A stretch of 64,000 bases of DNA from Novosphingobium terrae (GTDB taxonomy: Bacteria; Pseudomonadota; Alphaproteobacteria; Sphingomonadales; Sphingomonadaceae), in the NCBI RefSeq assembly GCF_017163935.1, contig NZ_JABVZR010000001.1, forward strand, positions 496,001 to 560,000. The letters are read 5' to 3'. Below are positions 8,257 through 16,774 of the stretch, in pieces. The position numbers and the translations under genes were made by a program. How positions within the stretch are numbered: the stretch's first letter is position 1; each line of letters opens with the position of its first letter. The notes under the pieces are model-generated. The model ran no database searches. It had not been told where the DNA came from and saw only the letters and a list, made by a program, of their open reading frames with translations.

Positions 8257-9198
8257 CTACTTCCCGAAAACCTGCTTCAACCATTCATCCACGACAGGCG
8301 TGACCTCATAAGTCGGATCGCCCAACCGCTGATTGATCGCCAGATGGCCCATCAGTCCGGTGCCGGGGAAGCCCTGGATTTCCACCGCCGTGCCCGCCGA
8401 ACGCAAGGCTTCTGCCAACTCCTTCGCCTGAGCCACCCCATCGGGCCGCTGCACATGCAACAGCAGGAAACGCGGCGCGTTGGGCGCCTCGGCATGCAAG
8501 GTGGCCGATAGGGCCCTCTGCCGTGCCGGGTCGGTGCCGAAAGCCTCATCGTAGCGCGCGCCCATATAGGCGCCGGAGGTCTCCATCTGCTTGGGGATGT
8601 CATAGGCGGCGCCGTCAATGGGGATGACCCCGGCCAGATCGGCGAAGGACAGGCCCTCGGCCTTGAGATAGCTCTCGTCGGTGCCCACCAGCGCCACCAG
8701 TTGAGCCCCCGCGCTGTGGCCCATCAGCACGATACGCTGGCGGTCCACACCGAGGCGGTCGGCATCGCGCAGGATGGCTTTCAGGGCGTGGGCGACATCG
8801 CTGGCCTGATCTTCCACGCGCGCCTTGGGAACGAGCCGGTAATCCATCGAGGCAAAGGCATAGCCCTCTGCGGTGTAATGCGGGGCTTTCCATGGCCCGG
8901 TGGCCGTGTCCTTGCTGCCGCGACTCCATGCGCCACCATGAACGAAAAGCACCAGCGGCGCAGGACCGGCTGGATGCAGTGGCGGGTAGAAATCGTAGGA
9001 TTGGCCATTGCCATAGGCCAGCGTCTGATGTGGCGGGGCTGGCGGCGCCATGTTGCCCATCGCCTGACGGTTGCGCATCAGCCCGCGCGCCAGCATGCCG
9101 GGGCCGAGCATCTGCGCACCCGCAGCCCATGGCAGGATCAGCGCCGCAGCCAGAGCGGCGGCCATCGGCACGGCGGCTTTGCGCATCCTTGATGGCAT
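8257..9198 (-). CDS. Secreted alpha/beta hydrolase (esterase-like)
   Basis: 313-residue alpha/beta-hydrolase of the BD-FAE/esterase-lipase type. An N-terminal signal peptide ends near PWAAGAQ (about residue 29), so it is exported. The oxyanion motif HGG is at 87-89. The nucleophile Ser162 is in GHSAG, and a His candidate lies in MGHLAINQ near the C-terminus. The start at 9198 is preceded by GGGAGA; a longer frame upstream lacks this and would bury the signal peptide. The gene interrupts hisZ-purA on the opposite strand. The substrate is unknown; carbohydrate ester or lipid ester is possible. Confidence 0.85.
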   Translation of the reverse strand: MPSRMRKAAVPMAAALAAALILPWAAGAQMLGPGMLARGLMRNRQAMGNMAPPAPPHQTLAYGNGQSYDFYPPLHPAGPAPLVLFVHGGAWSRGSKDTATGPWKAPHYTAEGYAFASMDYRLVPKARVEDQASDVAHALKAILRDADRLGVDRQRIVLMGHSAGAQLVALVGTDESYLKAEGLSFADLAGVIPIDGAAYDIPKQMETSGAYMGARYDEAFGTDPARQRALSATLHAEAPNAPRFLLLHVQRPDGVAQAKELAEALRSAGTAVEIQGFPGTGLMGHLAINQRLGDPTYEVTPVVDEWLKQVFGK

Positions 9199-9423
9199 GA
9201 TTTTGGCATCTCCCGGCGAACCCATTTTCGCGGCCAATCTATGCGCAAGGCCAGTCTTGCACCAGTACCGGTCTGCTTGGGGTTGACGGCTTTCTCCCGG
9301 CCCTCTAACGGCCACCGCGCATATCCGGGCCGCCGCTTTGGCCGCCCGTCTGACCCACCCGCTGCGCCGAGTCCTGTCGAAGGGCGCTTCCGGGTCCACC
9401 TGGCAGGGTGAGGGATTCTATCC

Positions 9424-10713
9424 ATGGCAAATGTGACCGTGATCGGCGCCCAGTGGGGCGATGAGGGCAAGGGCAAGATCGTCGACTGGCTGGCCGCGCG
9501 TGCGGATGCCGTCGTGCGTTTTCAGGGCGGCCACAACGCCGGCCACACGCTGGTGGTGGGCGAGAAGGTCTACAAGCTCTCGCTCCTGCCTTCGGGCATC
9601 GTGACGGGCACGCTCTCGATCATCGGCAATGGCGTGGTGCTCGATCCGTGGCACCTGAAGGCCGAGATCGAGAAGCTGGAAGGCCAGGGCGTTGTCATCA
9701 ACACCGAGAACTTCGCGATTGCCGAGAACTGCCCGCTGATCCTCTCGGTCCACCGTGAGCTGGACGTGATGCGTGAGGCCGCTGCCGGTTCGGGCAAGAT
9801 CGGCACCACCGGTCGCGGCATTGGCCCGGCCTATGAGGACAAGGTTGGCCGCCGCGCGATCCGCGTGTGCGATCTGGCCCATCTCGATGCGCTGGAAGCC
9901 CAGCTGGACCGTCTGTGCGCGCATCATGACGCGCTGCGCGCCGGTTTCGGCCAGCCTGCGGTCGATCGCGAGGCGCTGCTGAATGAGCTGCGCGAGATTG
10001 CGCCTTCAGTGCTGCAATATGCCCAGCCGGTGTGGAAGCGCCTGAATTCGGTGAAGAAAGCCGGCGCCCGCATTCTGTTCGAGGGCGCGCAGGGTGTGCT
10101 GCTCGATGTCGATCACGGCACCTATCCGTTTGTGACGTCCTCGAACACAGTTTCGGGCACGGCGGCATCGGGTTCGGGCCTTGGCCCCAGCGCGACCGGC
10201 TTTGTGCTGGGCATCGTGAAGGCCTACACCACCCGCGTGGGTTCGGGTCCGTTCCCCACCGAACTGGAGGACGAAACCGGCCAGCGTCTGGGCGAGCGTG
10301 GCCATGAATTCGGCACCGTCACGGGCCGCAAGCGCCGCTGCGGCTGGTTCGATGCCGTGCTGGTGCGCCAGTCTTGCGCCATTTCGGGCGTGACCGGCAT
10401 TGCGCTGACCAAGGTGGACGTGCTCGACGGGCTGGAGAAGGTGAAGATCTGCACCGGCTATCGCCTGAACGGCAAGGTGCTGGATTACTTCCCCGCCCAT
10501 GCCGCCGATCAGGCCAATGTCGAGCCGATCTATGAAGAGATGGACGGCTGGCAGGGCACCACCGCCGGTGCGCGTTCTTGGGCCGATCTGCCTGCGCAGG
10601 CGATCAAGTACATCCAGCGCGTGCAGGAGCTGATCGAGACGCCGGTGGCGCTGGTCTCCACCAGCCCCGAGCGTGAGGACACGATTCTGGTCCGCGATCC
10701 CTTCGCCGACTGA
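9424..10713 (+). CDS. purA: Adenylosuccinate synthetase
   Basis: 429-residue enzyme joining IMP and aspartate with GTP in AMP synthesis. The phosphate-binding loop GDEGKGK is at 12-18 with catalytic Asp13. The GHNAGHT segment supplies His41. The IMP-binding region [18 protein letters not shown] segment (here [14 protein letters not shown]) and the C-terminal GTP region [12 protein letters not shown] are intact. Its length equals the family norm. It begins 225 bp after the divergent esterase start, and a hairpin follows the gene. Confidence 0.97.
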   Translation: MANVTVIGAQWGDEGKGKIVDWLAARADAVVRFQGGHNAGHTLVVGEKVYKLSLLPSGIVTGTLSIIGNGVVLDPWHLKAEIEKLEGQGVVINTENFAIAENCPLILSVHRELDVMREAAAGSGKIGTTGRGIGPAYEDKVGRRAIRVCDLAHLDALEAQLDRLCAHHDALRAGFGQPAVDREALLNELREIAPSVLQYAQPVWKRLNSVKKAGARILFEGAQGVLLDVDHGTYPFVTSSNTVSGTAASGSGLGPSATGFVLGIVKAYTTRVGSGPFPTELEDETGQRLGERGHEFGTVTGRKRRCGWFDAVLVRQSCAISGVTGIALTKVDVLDGLEKVKICTGYRLNGKVLDYFPAHAADQANVEPIYEEMDGWQGTTAGARSWADLPAQAIKYIQRVQELIETPVALVSTSPEREDTILVRDPFAD

Positions 10714-10736
10714 TTCGCATTTTCTCGAATGCGATG

Positions 10737-10769
10737 ACGCCGCCGTCAGCCCCGTGCTGGCGGCGGCGT
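10737..10769 (+). terminator. Strong hairpin after purA
   Basis: A 14-bp stem with one G-T pair (10737-10750 with 10756-10769) and a 5-nt loop, 24 bp after the purA stop. There is no T run after it, so it may be an mRNA 3'-end stabiliser rather than a classical intrinsic terminator. Confidence 0.55.
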
Positions 10770-10953
10770 TGCTGTATGGGTTTGAGGAAAGTTCCTCATT
10801 TTCAACGCATTGAAGAACAATCGCGATGGCTTAATATTTGATCCTAATTTGTTCTTATTCAATCTTGACCAAATCCTATTTTGTTCTAGTTTTATTCTCA
10901 TCAAGGCGCTGCGGCCTGCTTTACGGCTCAGCCATCGAGGGAGTAAAACGCCC

Positions 10954-11988
10954 ATGTCGAGCCTAAACCCCAGCCATGCCTCACACGCCCGCTTCGCAGG
11001 CTTTACCGATGATTTCCCGGACTTTTCCTATGGCCACCCCGCCAATGATGCGGCGGGCTTGCGGCTGAGCGTCTCGGTCTTTGCCGATCGCGGCCATCTG
11101 CGCGATGAAATGGGCGAGGATGCCACCAGCGCGGGCTTTCGTCTGGCCGATACGGGGCGTTTGCATGCCGTGCTGGATGGCGCGGCCAGGCCGCTCGGCG
11201 ATGTGGTGCTGATCGATTGCCCGCAGGTGGATGGCGCGACGATGGCGGCCTTGGCAAGGCTGGATATGCGGGCGGTCCATGTGGGGGCGCAACTGATCGT
11301 CTCGACCAGCGTGGAAGCTCTGGACGATGTGTTCGCCGCGCTGGACCAGAGCGATCCGCAGATTCTGGTCGGCCCTAGCCGGGCCGAACGGATCATCGCG
11401 CTGGGGCATGTGCTGGCCCGCCTGCCGCAACGGCGTGTGCGCGAACTTTCCGAGGAAGATCGGCTGGTGCTGCTGCGCCTGACCCAGCAGGTGACGCAGA
11501 TCGCGGAACGGATCGACCGGCTGGGCGGAGGCGCGCCTGCCGCCGCTCCGGCGACGCCTGCGGTGGTTTCTGCCTTCCGCTTTGATACGGCGCCGGGTGA
11601 TGAGGCTGAGGAGCGCGTGGGGCGCGCCGCGCGTCCGGCGCTGCCCGACCCGCGACTTGTGCGCAGGATCATCAGGCAACGGCAATTGCGGGCGCGGCAT
11701 TTCGAGGGCGAACTGTTTGCCGATCCGGCGTGGGACATGCTGCTGGATCTGACGGCGGCGCGGGCGGAACATGCGCGTGTGTCTGTCACCAGCCTGTGCA
11801 TCGCCTCTGGCGTGCCGCCGACGACGGCGCTGCGCTGGATCGGCCAGATGACCGATGCGGGTCTGTTCAAGCGCGTGGAGGATGAAACCGATCGCCGCCG
11901 CGCTTTCATCACCCTGACCGACAAGGCGGTGGATGCGATGGCACGCTATTTCGCGGAGATCGACCTCGTTGCGGCGCGGATGAGCTAA
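10954..11988 (+). CDS. MarR-like winged-helix DNA-binding protein
   Basis: 344-residue putative transcription regulator. The N-terminal two thirds are a predicted alpha/beta domain of unknown function (LRLSVSVFADRG..., VVLIDCPQVDG), then an Ala/Pro linker near 200. The C-terminal 100 residues are a MarR-like winged helix: SVTSLCIASGVPPTTALRWI as the recognition region and VEDETDRRRAFITLT as the wing. The start at 10954 is set by GAGGGAG about 10 bp upstream; an upstream frame would translate an AT-rich promoter region. That region (10800-10935) is much AT-richer than its surroundings and has TTGACC at 10865 plus two TTGTTCT copies. Targets are unknown. Confidence 0.75.
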   Translation: MSSLNPSHASHARFAGFTDDFPDFSYGHPANDAAGLRLSVSVFADRGHLRDEMGEDATSAGFRLADTGRLHAVLDGAARPLGDVVLIDCPQVDGATMAALARLDMRAVHVGAQLIVSTSVEALDDVFAALDQSDPQILVGPSRAERIIALGHVLARLPQRRVRELSEEDRLVLLRLTQQVTQIAERIDRLGGGAPAAAPATPAVVSAFRFDTAPGDEAEERVGRAARPALPDPRLVRRIIRQRQLRARHFEGELFADPAWDMLLDLTAARAEHARVSVTSLCIASGVPPTTALRWIGQMTDAGLFKRVEDETDRRRAFITLTDKAVDAMARYFAEIDLVAARMS

Positions 11989-12028
11989 TACGAAGATTAT
12001 TACTCGAATAGCGAGATGTTGCGCAATG

Positions 12029-12093
12029 ATCGGGCGCCACCACCATTTCGCCGGAAGACATAATGGAAGCGCGAGGGTGTAACCCCCTCGCAT
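12029..12093 (-). repeat. Dispersed hairpin-bounded element, copy 4 (half copy)
   Basis: Only the A end survives, in reverse: GGGCGCCACC, CGCCGGAAGAC, then the terminal hairpin GCGAGGGTG, loop TAA, CCCCCTCGC (one mismatch). Core stem and B arm are missing. It lies 40 bp after the winged-helix gene. The rest of the 289-bp gap to the DUF4139 gene shows only a small CTCG-AATA-CGAG inverted repeat near 12003 and AT-rich sequence around 12105-12145. Confidence 0.8.
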
Positions 12094-12277
12094 CTGCTCT
12101 TCTTCTATATGGCTTTTCTATATTCTATTCGTCTTTCTTTCAGCACGTGTTCACGGATTCGACGCGATGAAGCGCCAAGGAAAGCTCTTCCGAGGTAACC
12201 TCTCATGTGGGAGGTAGGCGGGGCTTAAGACCGCTCGCTCCGTTATCGCGGGCGGGCGCATGATCTGGAGAGTGACG

Positions 12278-13786
12278 ATGCGGTGGATGGCGGTTGTCGG
12301 TGCAGGTGTTTCGCTCTTTGCGCTGCATGGCGCGGAGGCGATGGCCAAGGATGCGCCGACGCAGGGCTCGGTGGTGCAGCCGGGCAATGCGCAGGGTGAT
12401 CTGTCGCTCACCATCTACAACAATGATCTTGCGCTGATTCAGGATGTGCGCTCGCTCAACCTGCCACATGGGCATGTGGCGCTGGATTTGCCCGATGTCT
12501 CGGCGCGGATCAGGCCTGAAACGGTGACGATTGCGGCGGCGAACACCAGCGTGATCGAGCAGAATTTCGATTATGATCTGCTCTCGCCGCAGCGTTTGCT
12601 GGACAAGTCGGTGGGGCAGGATGTCAGCCTGGTACGGACCAATCCGGCTACCGGCGTGGAAACCACCGAGCAGGCCAGGGTGCTGGCCAACAATGGCGGC
12701 ACGCTGGTGCAGATCGGCAACCGGATCGAGGTGCTGGGGCAGACGGGCGGGCGGCTGGTTTTCCCCGGCCTGCCTGAGGGGCTGAAGGCTCATCCGACCC
12801 TGTCGGTCACGCTGGATTCGGGGGCTTCGGGCACGAGGCCGGTGACGCTGAGCTATCTGTCACAAGGTTTTGGCTGGAAGGCGGATTATGTCGCGCTGTT
12901 CGATGAAGCGTCGGGCAAGCTGGATGTGCAGGGCTGGGTGACGCTCAACAACAGCACCGGCACGGCGTTCCCGCATGGCAAGGTGCTGCTGGTGGCTGGC
13001 AGTGTTGGCGCAGGCGATGAGCCCTCACCGCCGCGCATCTTCCGTGGACGCACGGGGGGGCTGGTCAAGGCGGGCACGCAGAGCGCCAACCGTGAGCAAT
13101 TGGGCGATTACTACGTCTATCCGATCGATGGGCGGACGTCCGTTGCTGGTATCCAGCAGAAGCAGATCGGTTTTCTGGATGTGAAGGGCGCTCAGGCAGA
13201 GCGGGCCTATGTCTTCACCAATGGCTGGCTGGGCAGTCAGGATGAGGCGCAAAGCACGACCACGCAAATGCGCTTCACCAGTTCGCGCGATGGCGGGTTG
13301 GGCGATGCACTGCCTGCCGGCACGGTGCGCGTCTATATGCGCGATGCGCGCGGTCAGCCGCAATTTATCGGTGAGGACAACATCGGCCATACGCCGATGG
13401 GCAGCAGTGTCGCTTTGGGCATTGGCTCGGCCTTCGATGTGAAGGTGCAGCCGGTGGTCGAGGGGCGTGATCACATCACGGGGGCCGAGTGGGAGCGGGT
13501 GGCCAGCTATCGTATCACCGAAGGCGGGGCGCCGCGGATCGTCACGGTCGATCGCACGGTAACCTATTGGCGCACGCGCATGAGCTATCGCCTCACCAAC
13601 GCCAAATCTGTGCCGGTGACGGTGGAACTGGCTCAGGACGGGTTGGACAATGGCTGGCATGACACCCGCGTTTCGGCGGAAAGTGTGAAGGGAGAGCAGG
13701 TCAATGCCGACCGGCGCCTGTGGCGGGTGACGGTGCCTGCCCATGGCGAGGTGAAGCTGACGGCGCAATTCGATACGCGTTACTGA
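12278..13786 (+). CDS. DUF4139 domain protein, first of two tandem paralogues
   Basis: 502-residue secreted protein of the DUF4139 family. A signal peptide (VVGAGVSLFALHGAEAMA) is followed by an N-terminal beta domain starting LSLTIYNNDLALIQDVRSL. A large beta-rich domain follows, with LSYLSQGFGWKADYVALF as the recognisable family segment. The start at 12278 is preceded by GGAGAG; an ATG at 12260 in the same frame lacks a site. The function of the family is unknown and the protein is probably periplasmic. The paralogous gene begins 17 bp downstream, so the two are likely co-transcribed and may form a pair. Confidence 0.85.
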   Translation: MRWMAVVGAGVSLFALHGAEAMAKDAPTQGSVVQPGNAQGDLSLTIYNNDLALIQDVRSLNLPHGHVALDLPDVSARIRPETVTIAAANTSVIEQNFDYDLLSPQRLLDKSVGQDVSLVRTNPATGVETTEQARVLANNGGTLVQIGNRIEVLGQTGGRLVFPGLPEGLKAHPTLSVTLDSGASGTRPVTLSYLSQGFGWKADYVALFDEASGKLDVQGWVTLNNSTGTAFPHGKVLLVAGSVGAGDEPSPPRIFRGRTGGLVKAGTQSANREQLGDYYVYPIDGRTSVAGIQQKQIGFLDVKGAQAERAYVFTNGWLGSQDEAQSTTTQMRFTSSRDGGLGDALPAGTVRVYMRDARGQPQFIGEDNIGHTPMGSSVALGIGSAFDVKVQPVVEGRDHITGAEWERVASYRITEGGAPRIVTVDRTVTYWRTRMSYRLTNAKSVPVTVELAQDGLDNGWHDTRVSAESVKGEQVNADRRLWRVTVPAHGEVKLTAQFDTRY

Positions 13787-13803
13787 CCGAAAGGCTGCAA
13801 TCC

Positions 13804-15450
13804 ATGCGATGCATGTCTTTGAACAGGTCCGCCGTGGCGGCGCGGGCATTGGTGCGGCGAAACGCGGCGACGGGGTTGCGGCTCGTGTCGCTCGGTCTGG
13901 CGCTGGCATGCGGTGTGACGCAGGCCGGGGCGCAGGTCGGGCTTCAGAGCGGAGCGCCGGTGGAGGCTGCAGCGGGGCCCACGGTGGTTTCCGCCGCGCC
14001 AGCCAGCGTTGGTGTGACGATCTATCGTAATCCTCATGGCGGGGGCGATGCGGCGCTTCGGCCGGGCGCATGGCTGGGCGGTTATGCGCTGGTCAGCGAG
14101 GAGCGGGATGTCGATCTGCCCGCAGGGTCTGCGGTGCTGCGCTTTGAGGGCGTGGCGGCGGGGATGCTGGCGGAAAGCGCCATCATCACCGGTCTGCCCG
14201 ATGGTGTGCGCGAGAAGAATCTCGATGCTGACCTGCTGTCCCCGCGCAATCTCTACGCGCGGGCTTTCGGCAGGCCGGTCATGCTGCGGCGGCAGCGCCC
14301 GGGCGGGCAGGTGACGGAGGAAGAGGCGATCATCCGCTCCGGCCCCGATGGTGCGGCGATCCTGCAGACGCGGCAGGGCTTCGAAGTGGCCAATTGCGGC
14401 GGTCTCAAGGATGGCATTGTTTACAATGGCCTGCCTGCGGGGATGAATGCGCGGCCTACGTTTTCGGTGGCAACGCAGTCCGATCATGCACAGCATGTGC
14501 GGATTCGCCTGTCCTATCTGGCCTGGGGTTTTGACTGGCGGGCGCATTATGTGCTGGCGCTGCGTCCCGGTGCGCGTGAGGCGGAGATGACCGCCTGGCT
14601 GACTCTGGCCAGCAGTGATGACACCAGCTTCCCTCAGGCGCAGGCCGGGGTGGTGGCGGGGCGCCCGAATATGGCGGATGCCCCAACATACAACAACTCC
14701 GCCGAACAGTTGGTGATGGCCTGCAATCTCTCTGCTCTGGAGGCGCCGCCACCTCCTCCGCCACCGCCCGCGCCCATGGCCATGATGGCGCCGGCTGAGA
14801 TCGTCGTCACCTCGGCGCGGCGGATGATGAAGGATGCCTATGTCGCTCAGGCCGAGGCGCTGGGGGATCTGAAATTCTACCGCATTCCGGTGCCGACTTC
14901 GGTGTCCGCGCATGGGCAGAAGCAGGTCGCACTGATCGCCGAGCGCCCGGTCAAGTTGGCGCTGATCCATACGGCGACGATCGAGCCGGGGCAGCAAGGC
15001 CCGGCGCGGCGCATGGTGCGCTTGCGCAATCGTCGCGAGGATGGGTTGGGGCTGGCTCTGCCCGGCGGGCAGGTCAGCGTGCTGGAAGGGCTGCGCGGTG
15101 CACATATCCCGGCGGGTGAGGGGCATATGGCTGACAAGGCCGAGGGCGAAACCGTGGATATCCAGCTCGAAGAATCGCCTCAGGTGCAGCTGAATGCGGT
15201 TGTCACGCGGGACAGCGTGCAACAGGGGCGCAGGCGGCAGGTGGTGCGGCTCAGCGTGACCAATGCCAACCGCTGGCCTGTCCGTTTCGAGGGCAAGCTG
15301 GCGCTGGACGAGGATCAGGCTGTGGCGTCGAGTTCGGCACGGCTGGGGCGCAAGGATGGTTTGCCGCTGTGGGAGACATCGATCCCGGCTCAGGGGCGGG
15401 TGGTGCTGACCTATGTTCTGGCGGATAAAACGCCAGTCGCTGGACGCTAA
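13804..15450 (+). CDS. DUF4139 domain protein, second paralogue, with TonB-box-like motif
   Basis: 548-residue secreted relative of the preceding gene (shared LSYLAWGFDWRAHYVLAL). The N-terminus has a signal-type hydrophobic stretch ending near TQAGAQ. It differs by an insert near residues 313-340: eight prolines, then EIVVTSARR (coded at 14797-14823). That resembles the TonB-box region of sphingomonad TonB-dependent receptors. The C-terminal beta domain ends RVVLTYVLADK. Function is unknown; the motif suggests contact with TonB or an outer-membrane partner, which is inference. Starts at 13804 or 13813 are both possible. Confidence 0.82.
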   Translation: MRCMSLNRSAVAARALVRRNAATGLRLVSLGLALACGVTQAGAQVGLQSGAPVEAAAGPTVVSAAPASVGVTIYRNPHGGGDAALRPGAWLGGYALVSEERDVDLPAGSAVLRFEGVAAGMLAESAIITGLPDGVREKNLDADLLSPRNLYARAFGRPVMLRRQRPGGQVTEEEAIIRSGPDGAAILQTRQGFEVANCGGLKDGIVYNGLPAGMNARPTFSVATQSDHAQHVRIRLSYLAWGFDWRAHYVLALRPGAREAEMTAWLTLASSDDTSFPQAQAGVVAGRPNMADAPTYNNSAEQLVMACNLSALEAPPPPPPPPAPMAMMAPAEIVVTSARRMMKDAYVAQAEALGDLKFYRIPVPTSVSAHGQKQVALIAERPVKLALIHTATIEPGQQGPARRMVRLRNRREDGLGLALPGGQVSVLEGLRGAHIPAGEGHMADKAEGETVDIQLEESPQVQLNAVVTRDSVQQGRRRQVVRLSVTNANRWPVRFEGKLALDEDQAVASSSARLGRKDGLPLWETSIPAQGRVVLTYVLADKTPVAGR

Positions 15451-15579
15451 GGCGGCAATCCATAGGGCGGGGCCAGCAGTCAGTTTGCTGTATGGTGTTG
15501 GTGCCAAAGCGGGGTGTGCCCCCCGTCGAGCCAGCCACTCATCTCTGGCGGCGGCATAGGGGGCGGTGGCATGCGAAAA

Positions 15580-15605
15580 GGGGGACGGGTGTAAACCCGT
15601 CCCCC
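15580..15605. terminator. Perfect 11-bp hairpin between convergent genes
   Basis: GGGGGACGGGT (15580-15590) pairs perfectly with ACCCGTCCCCC (15595-15605) around loop GTAA. It lies 9 bp before the alcohol dehydrogenase stop and 129 bp after the DUF4139 stop, flanked by AAAAG and CTCTGTCT. It fits a bidirectional terminator. The stem and TAA-type loop recall the terminal hairpins of the dispersed elements, but the flanks do not match their arms. Confidence 0.6.
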
Positions 15606-15614
15606 TCTGTCTGA

Positions 15615-16670
15615 TCACGCCAGCGTGGCGCTGTCGATCACGAAGCGATAGCGCACATCGCCCTTCAGCATGCGATCATAGGCCTCGTCGATCTCGCTGG
15701 CCGCGATCATCTCGATGTCCGAGGTGATGTCATGCTCGGCGCAGAAATCGAGCATTTCCTGCGTTTCGGCAATGCCGCCGATCAGCGAACCGGCGATCGA
15801 GCGGCGGCCGAAGATCAGGTTGAACACCGTCGGGCTGGGGTGAGGATGTTCCGGCGCGCCCACCAGAGTCAGCGTGCCGTCGCGCTTGAGCAGGCCCACG
15901 AAGGGGTCCAGATTGTGCGAGGCGGCCACCGTGTTCAGGATGAAATCGAAGCTGCCGGCATGGGCCGCCATCTCGTCCTCATTCTTCGAAACGATCACCT
16001 CATGCGCGCCCAAGGCCAGCGCGGCCTCACGCTTGCTCTCGCTGGTGGTGAAGGCCACGGTGTGAGCGCCCAGCGCGCGGGCCAGCTTCACGCCCATATG
16101 GCCCAGGCCACCGATGCCCACGATGCCGACCTTCTTGCCAGGGCCCGTGTTCCAGTGGCGCAGCGGCGACCAGGTGGTGATCCCGGCGCAGAGCAGCGGC
16201 GCGGCGGCGGCCAGCTGTTCGGGTTTGTGGCTGACGCGCAGCACGAAGTTTTCGCTCACCACGATGGCTTCGGAATAGCCGCCCAGCGTGTGACCCGGCG
16301 CATCCTTGGTGGCGCCATTGTAGGTGCCGATAAAGCTGCCCTCGCCGGTGCAATATTGCTCCAGCCCTTCGTCGCAACTGGGGCAGTGCTGGCAGCTGTC
16401 GACCATGCAGCCCACGCCCACGGTGTCGCCCACCTTGAATTTGGTGACATGCTCGCCCACGGCGGTGACATGGCCGACGATCTCATGGCCGGGCACGCAG
16501 GGGTACAGCGTGCCGCCCCATTCGCTGCGCGCGGTGTGCAGATCGGAGTGGCAGACGCCGCAATAGGCGATCTTGATGGCGACATCATGCGCGCCGGGCT
16601 CGCGGCGGGTGATGGCAAGGGCTTCGAAGGGTTTGTCTGCGGCATAGGTGCCGAGCGCCTTGACGGTCAT
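15615..16670 (-). CDS. Zinc-dependent NAD(P) alcohol dehydrogenase (YahK/CAD-like)
   Basis: 351-residue medium-chain dehydrogenase. Catalytic zinc ligands are Cys37 and the GHE motif at 61-63. Structural zinc is bound by Cys93, Cys96, Cys99 and Cys107. The nucleotide motif GIGGLGHMGVKLA follows. The pattern fits the cinnamyl-alcohol-dehydrogenase/YahK aldehyde reductases, usually NADPH-linked and broad in substrate. AGGAAG precedes the ATG at 16670; a longer frame would run into the regulator promoter. It is divergent from a LysR gene across 104 bp with palindromic sites, so it is the likely regulatory target. Confidence 0.9.
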   Translation of the reverse strand: MTVKALGTYAADKPFEALAITRREPGAHDVAIKIAYCGVCHSDLHTARSEWGGTLYPCVPGHEIVGHVTAVGEHVTKFKVGDTVGVGCMVDSCQHCPSCDEGLEQYCTGEGSFIGTYNGATKDAPGHTLGGYSEAIVVSENFVLRVSHKPEQLAAAAPLLCAGITTWSPLRHWNTGPGKKVGIVGIGGLGHMGVKLARALGAHTVAFTTSESKREAALALGAHEVIVSKNEDEMAAHAGSFDFILNTVAASHNLDPFVGLLKRDGTLTLVGAPEHPHPSPTVFNLIFGRRSIAGSLIGGIAETQEMLDFCAEHDITSDIEMIAASEIDEAYDRMLKGDVRYRFVIDSATLA

Positions 16671-16725
16671 GGGGGGATCTTCCTGTCGAAGGTGGGGGGA
16701 GGAGCGCCCTGTGTAGGCCATCGCC

Positions 16726-16755
16726 ATTATCGCGATAATATGCCAATTGCGGCAT
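16726..16755. promoter_or_regulatory. Palindromic operator candidate between adh and lysR genes
   Basis: A perfect 14-bp palindrome ATTATCGCGATAAT (16726-16739) is followed at once by ATGCC-AATTGC-GGCAT (16740-16755). Both are in the 104-bp divergent intergenic region. Symmetric sites in such a spacer are typical LysR-type binding and activation sites. Binding is inferred. Confidence 0.6.
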
Positions 16756-16774
16756 GAACCTATGAGCCGGGCGC

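Noticed and set aside
10865..10892. Promoter TTGACC...TAGTTT before the winged-helix gene
   Set aside because: Lies in a generally AT-rich stretch with 16-bp spacing; too weak to list as a promoter without start-site data.
15580..15605. Hairpin as a solo end of the dispersed family
   Set aside because: Loop and stem are similar, but neither flank matches the A or B arm, so it is listed as a terminator only.
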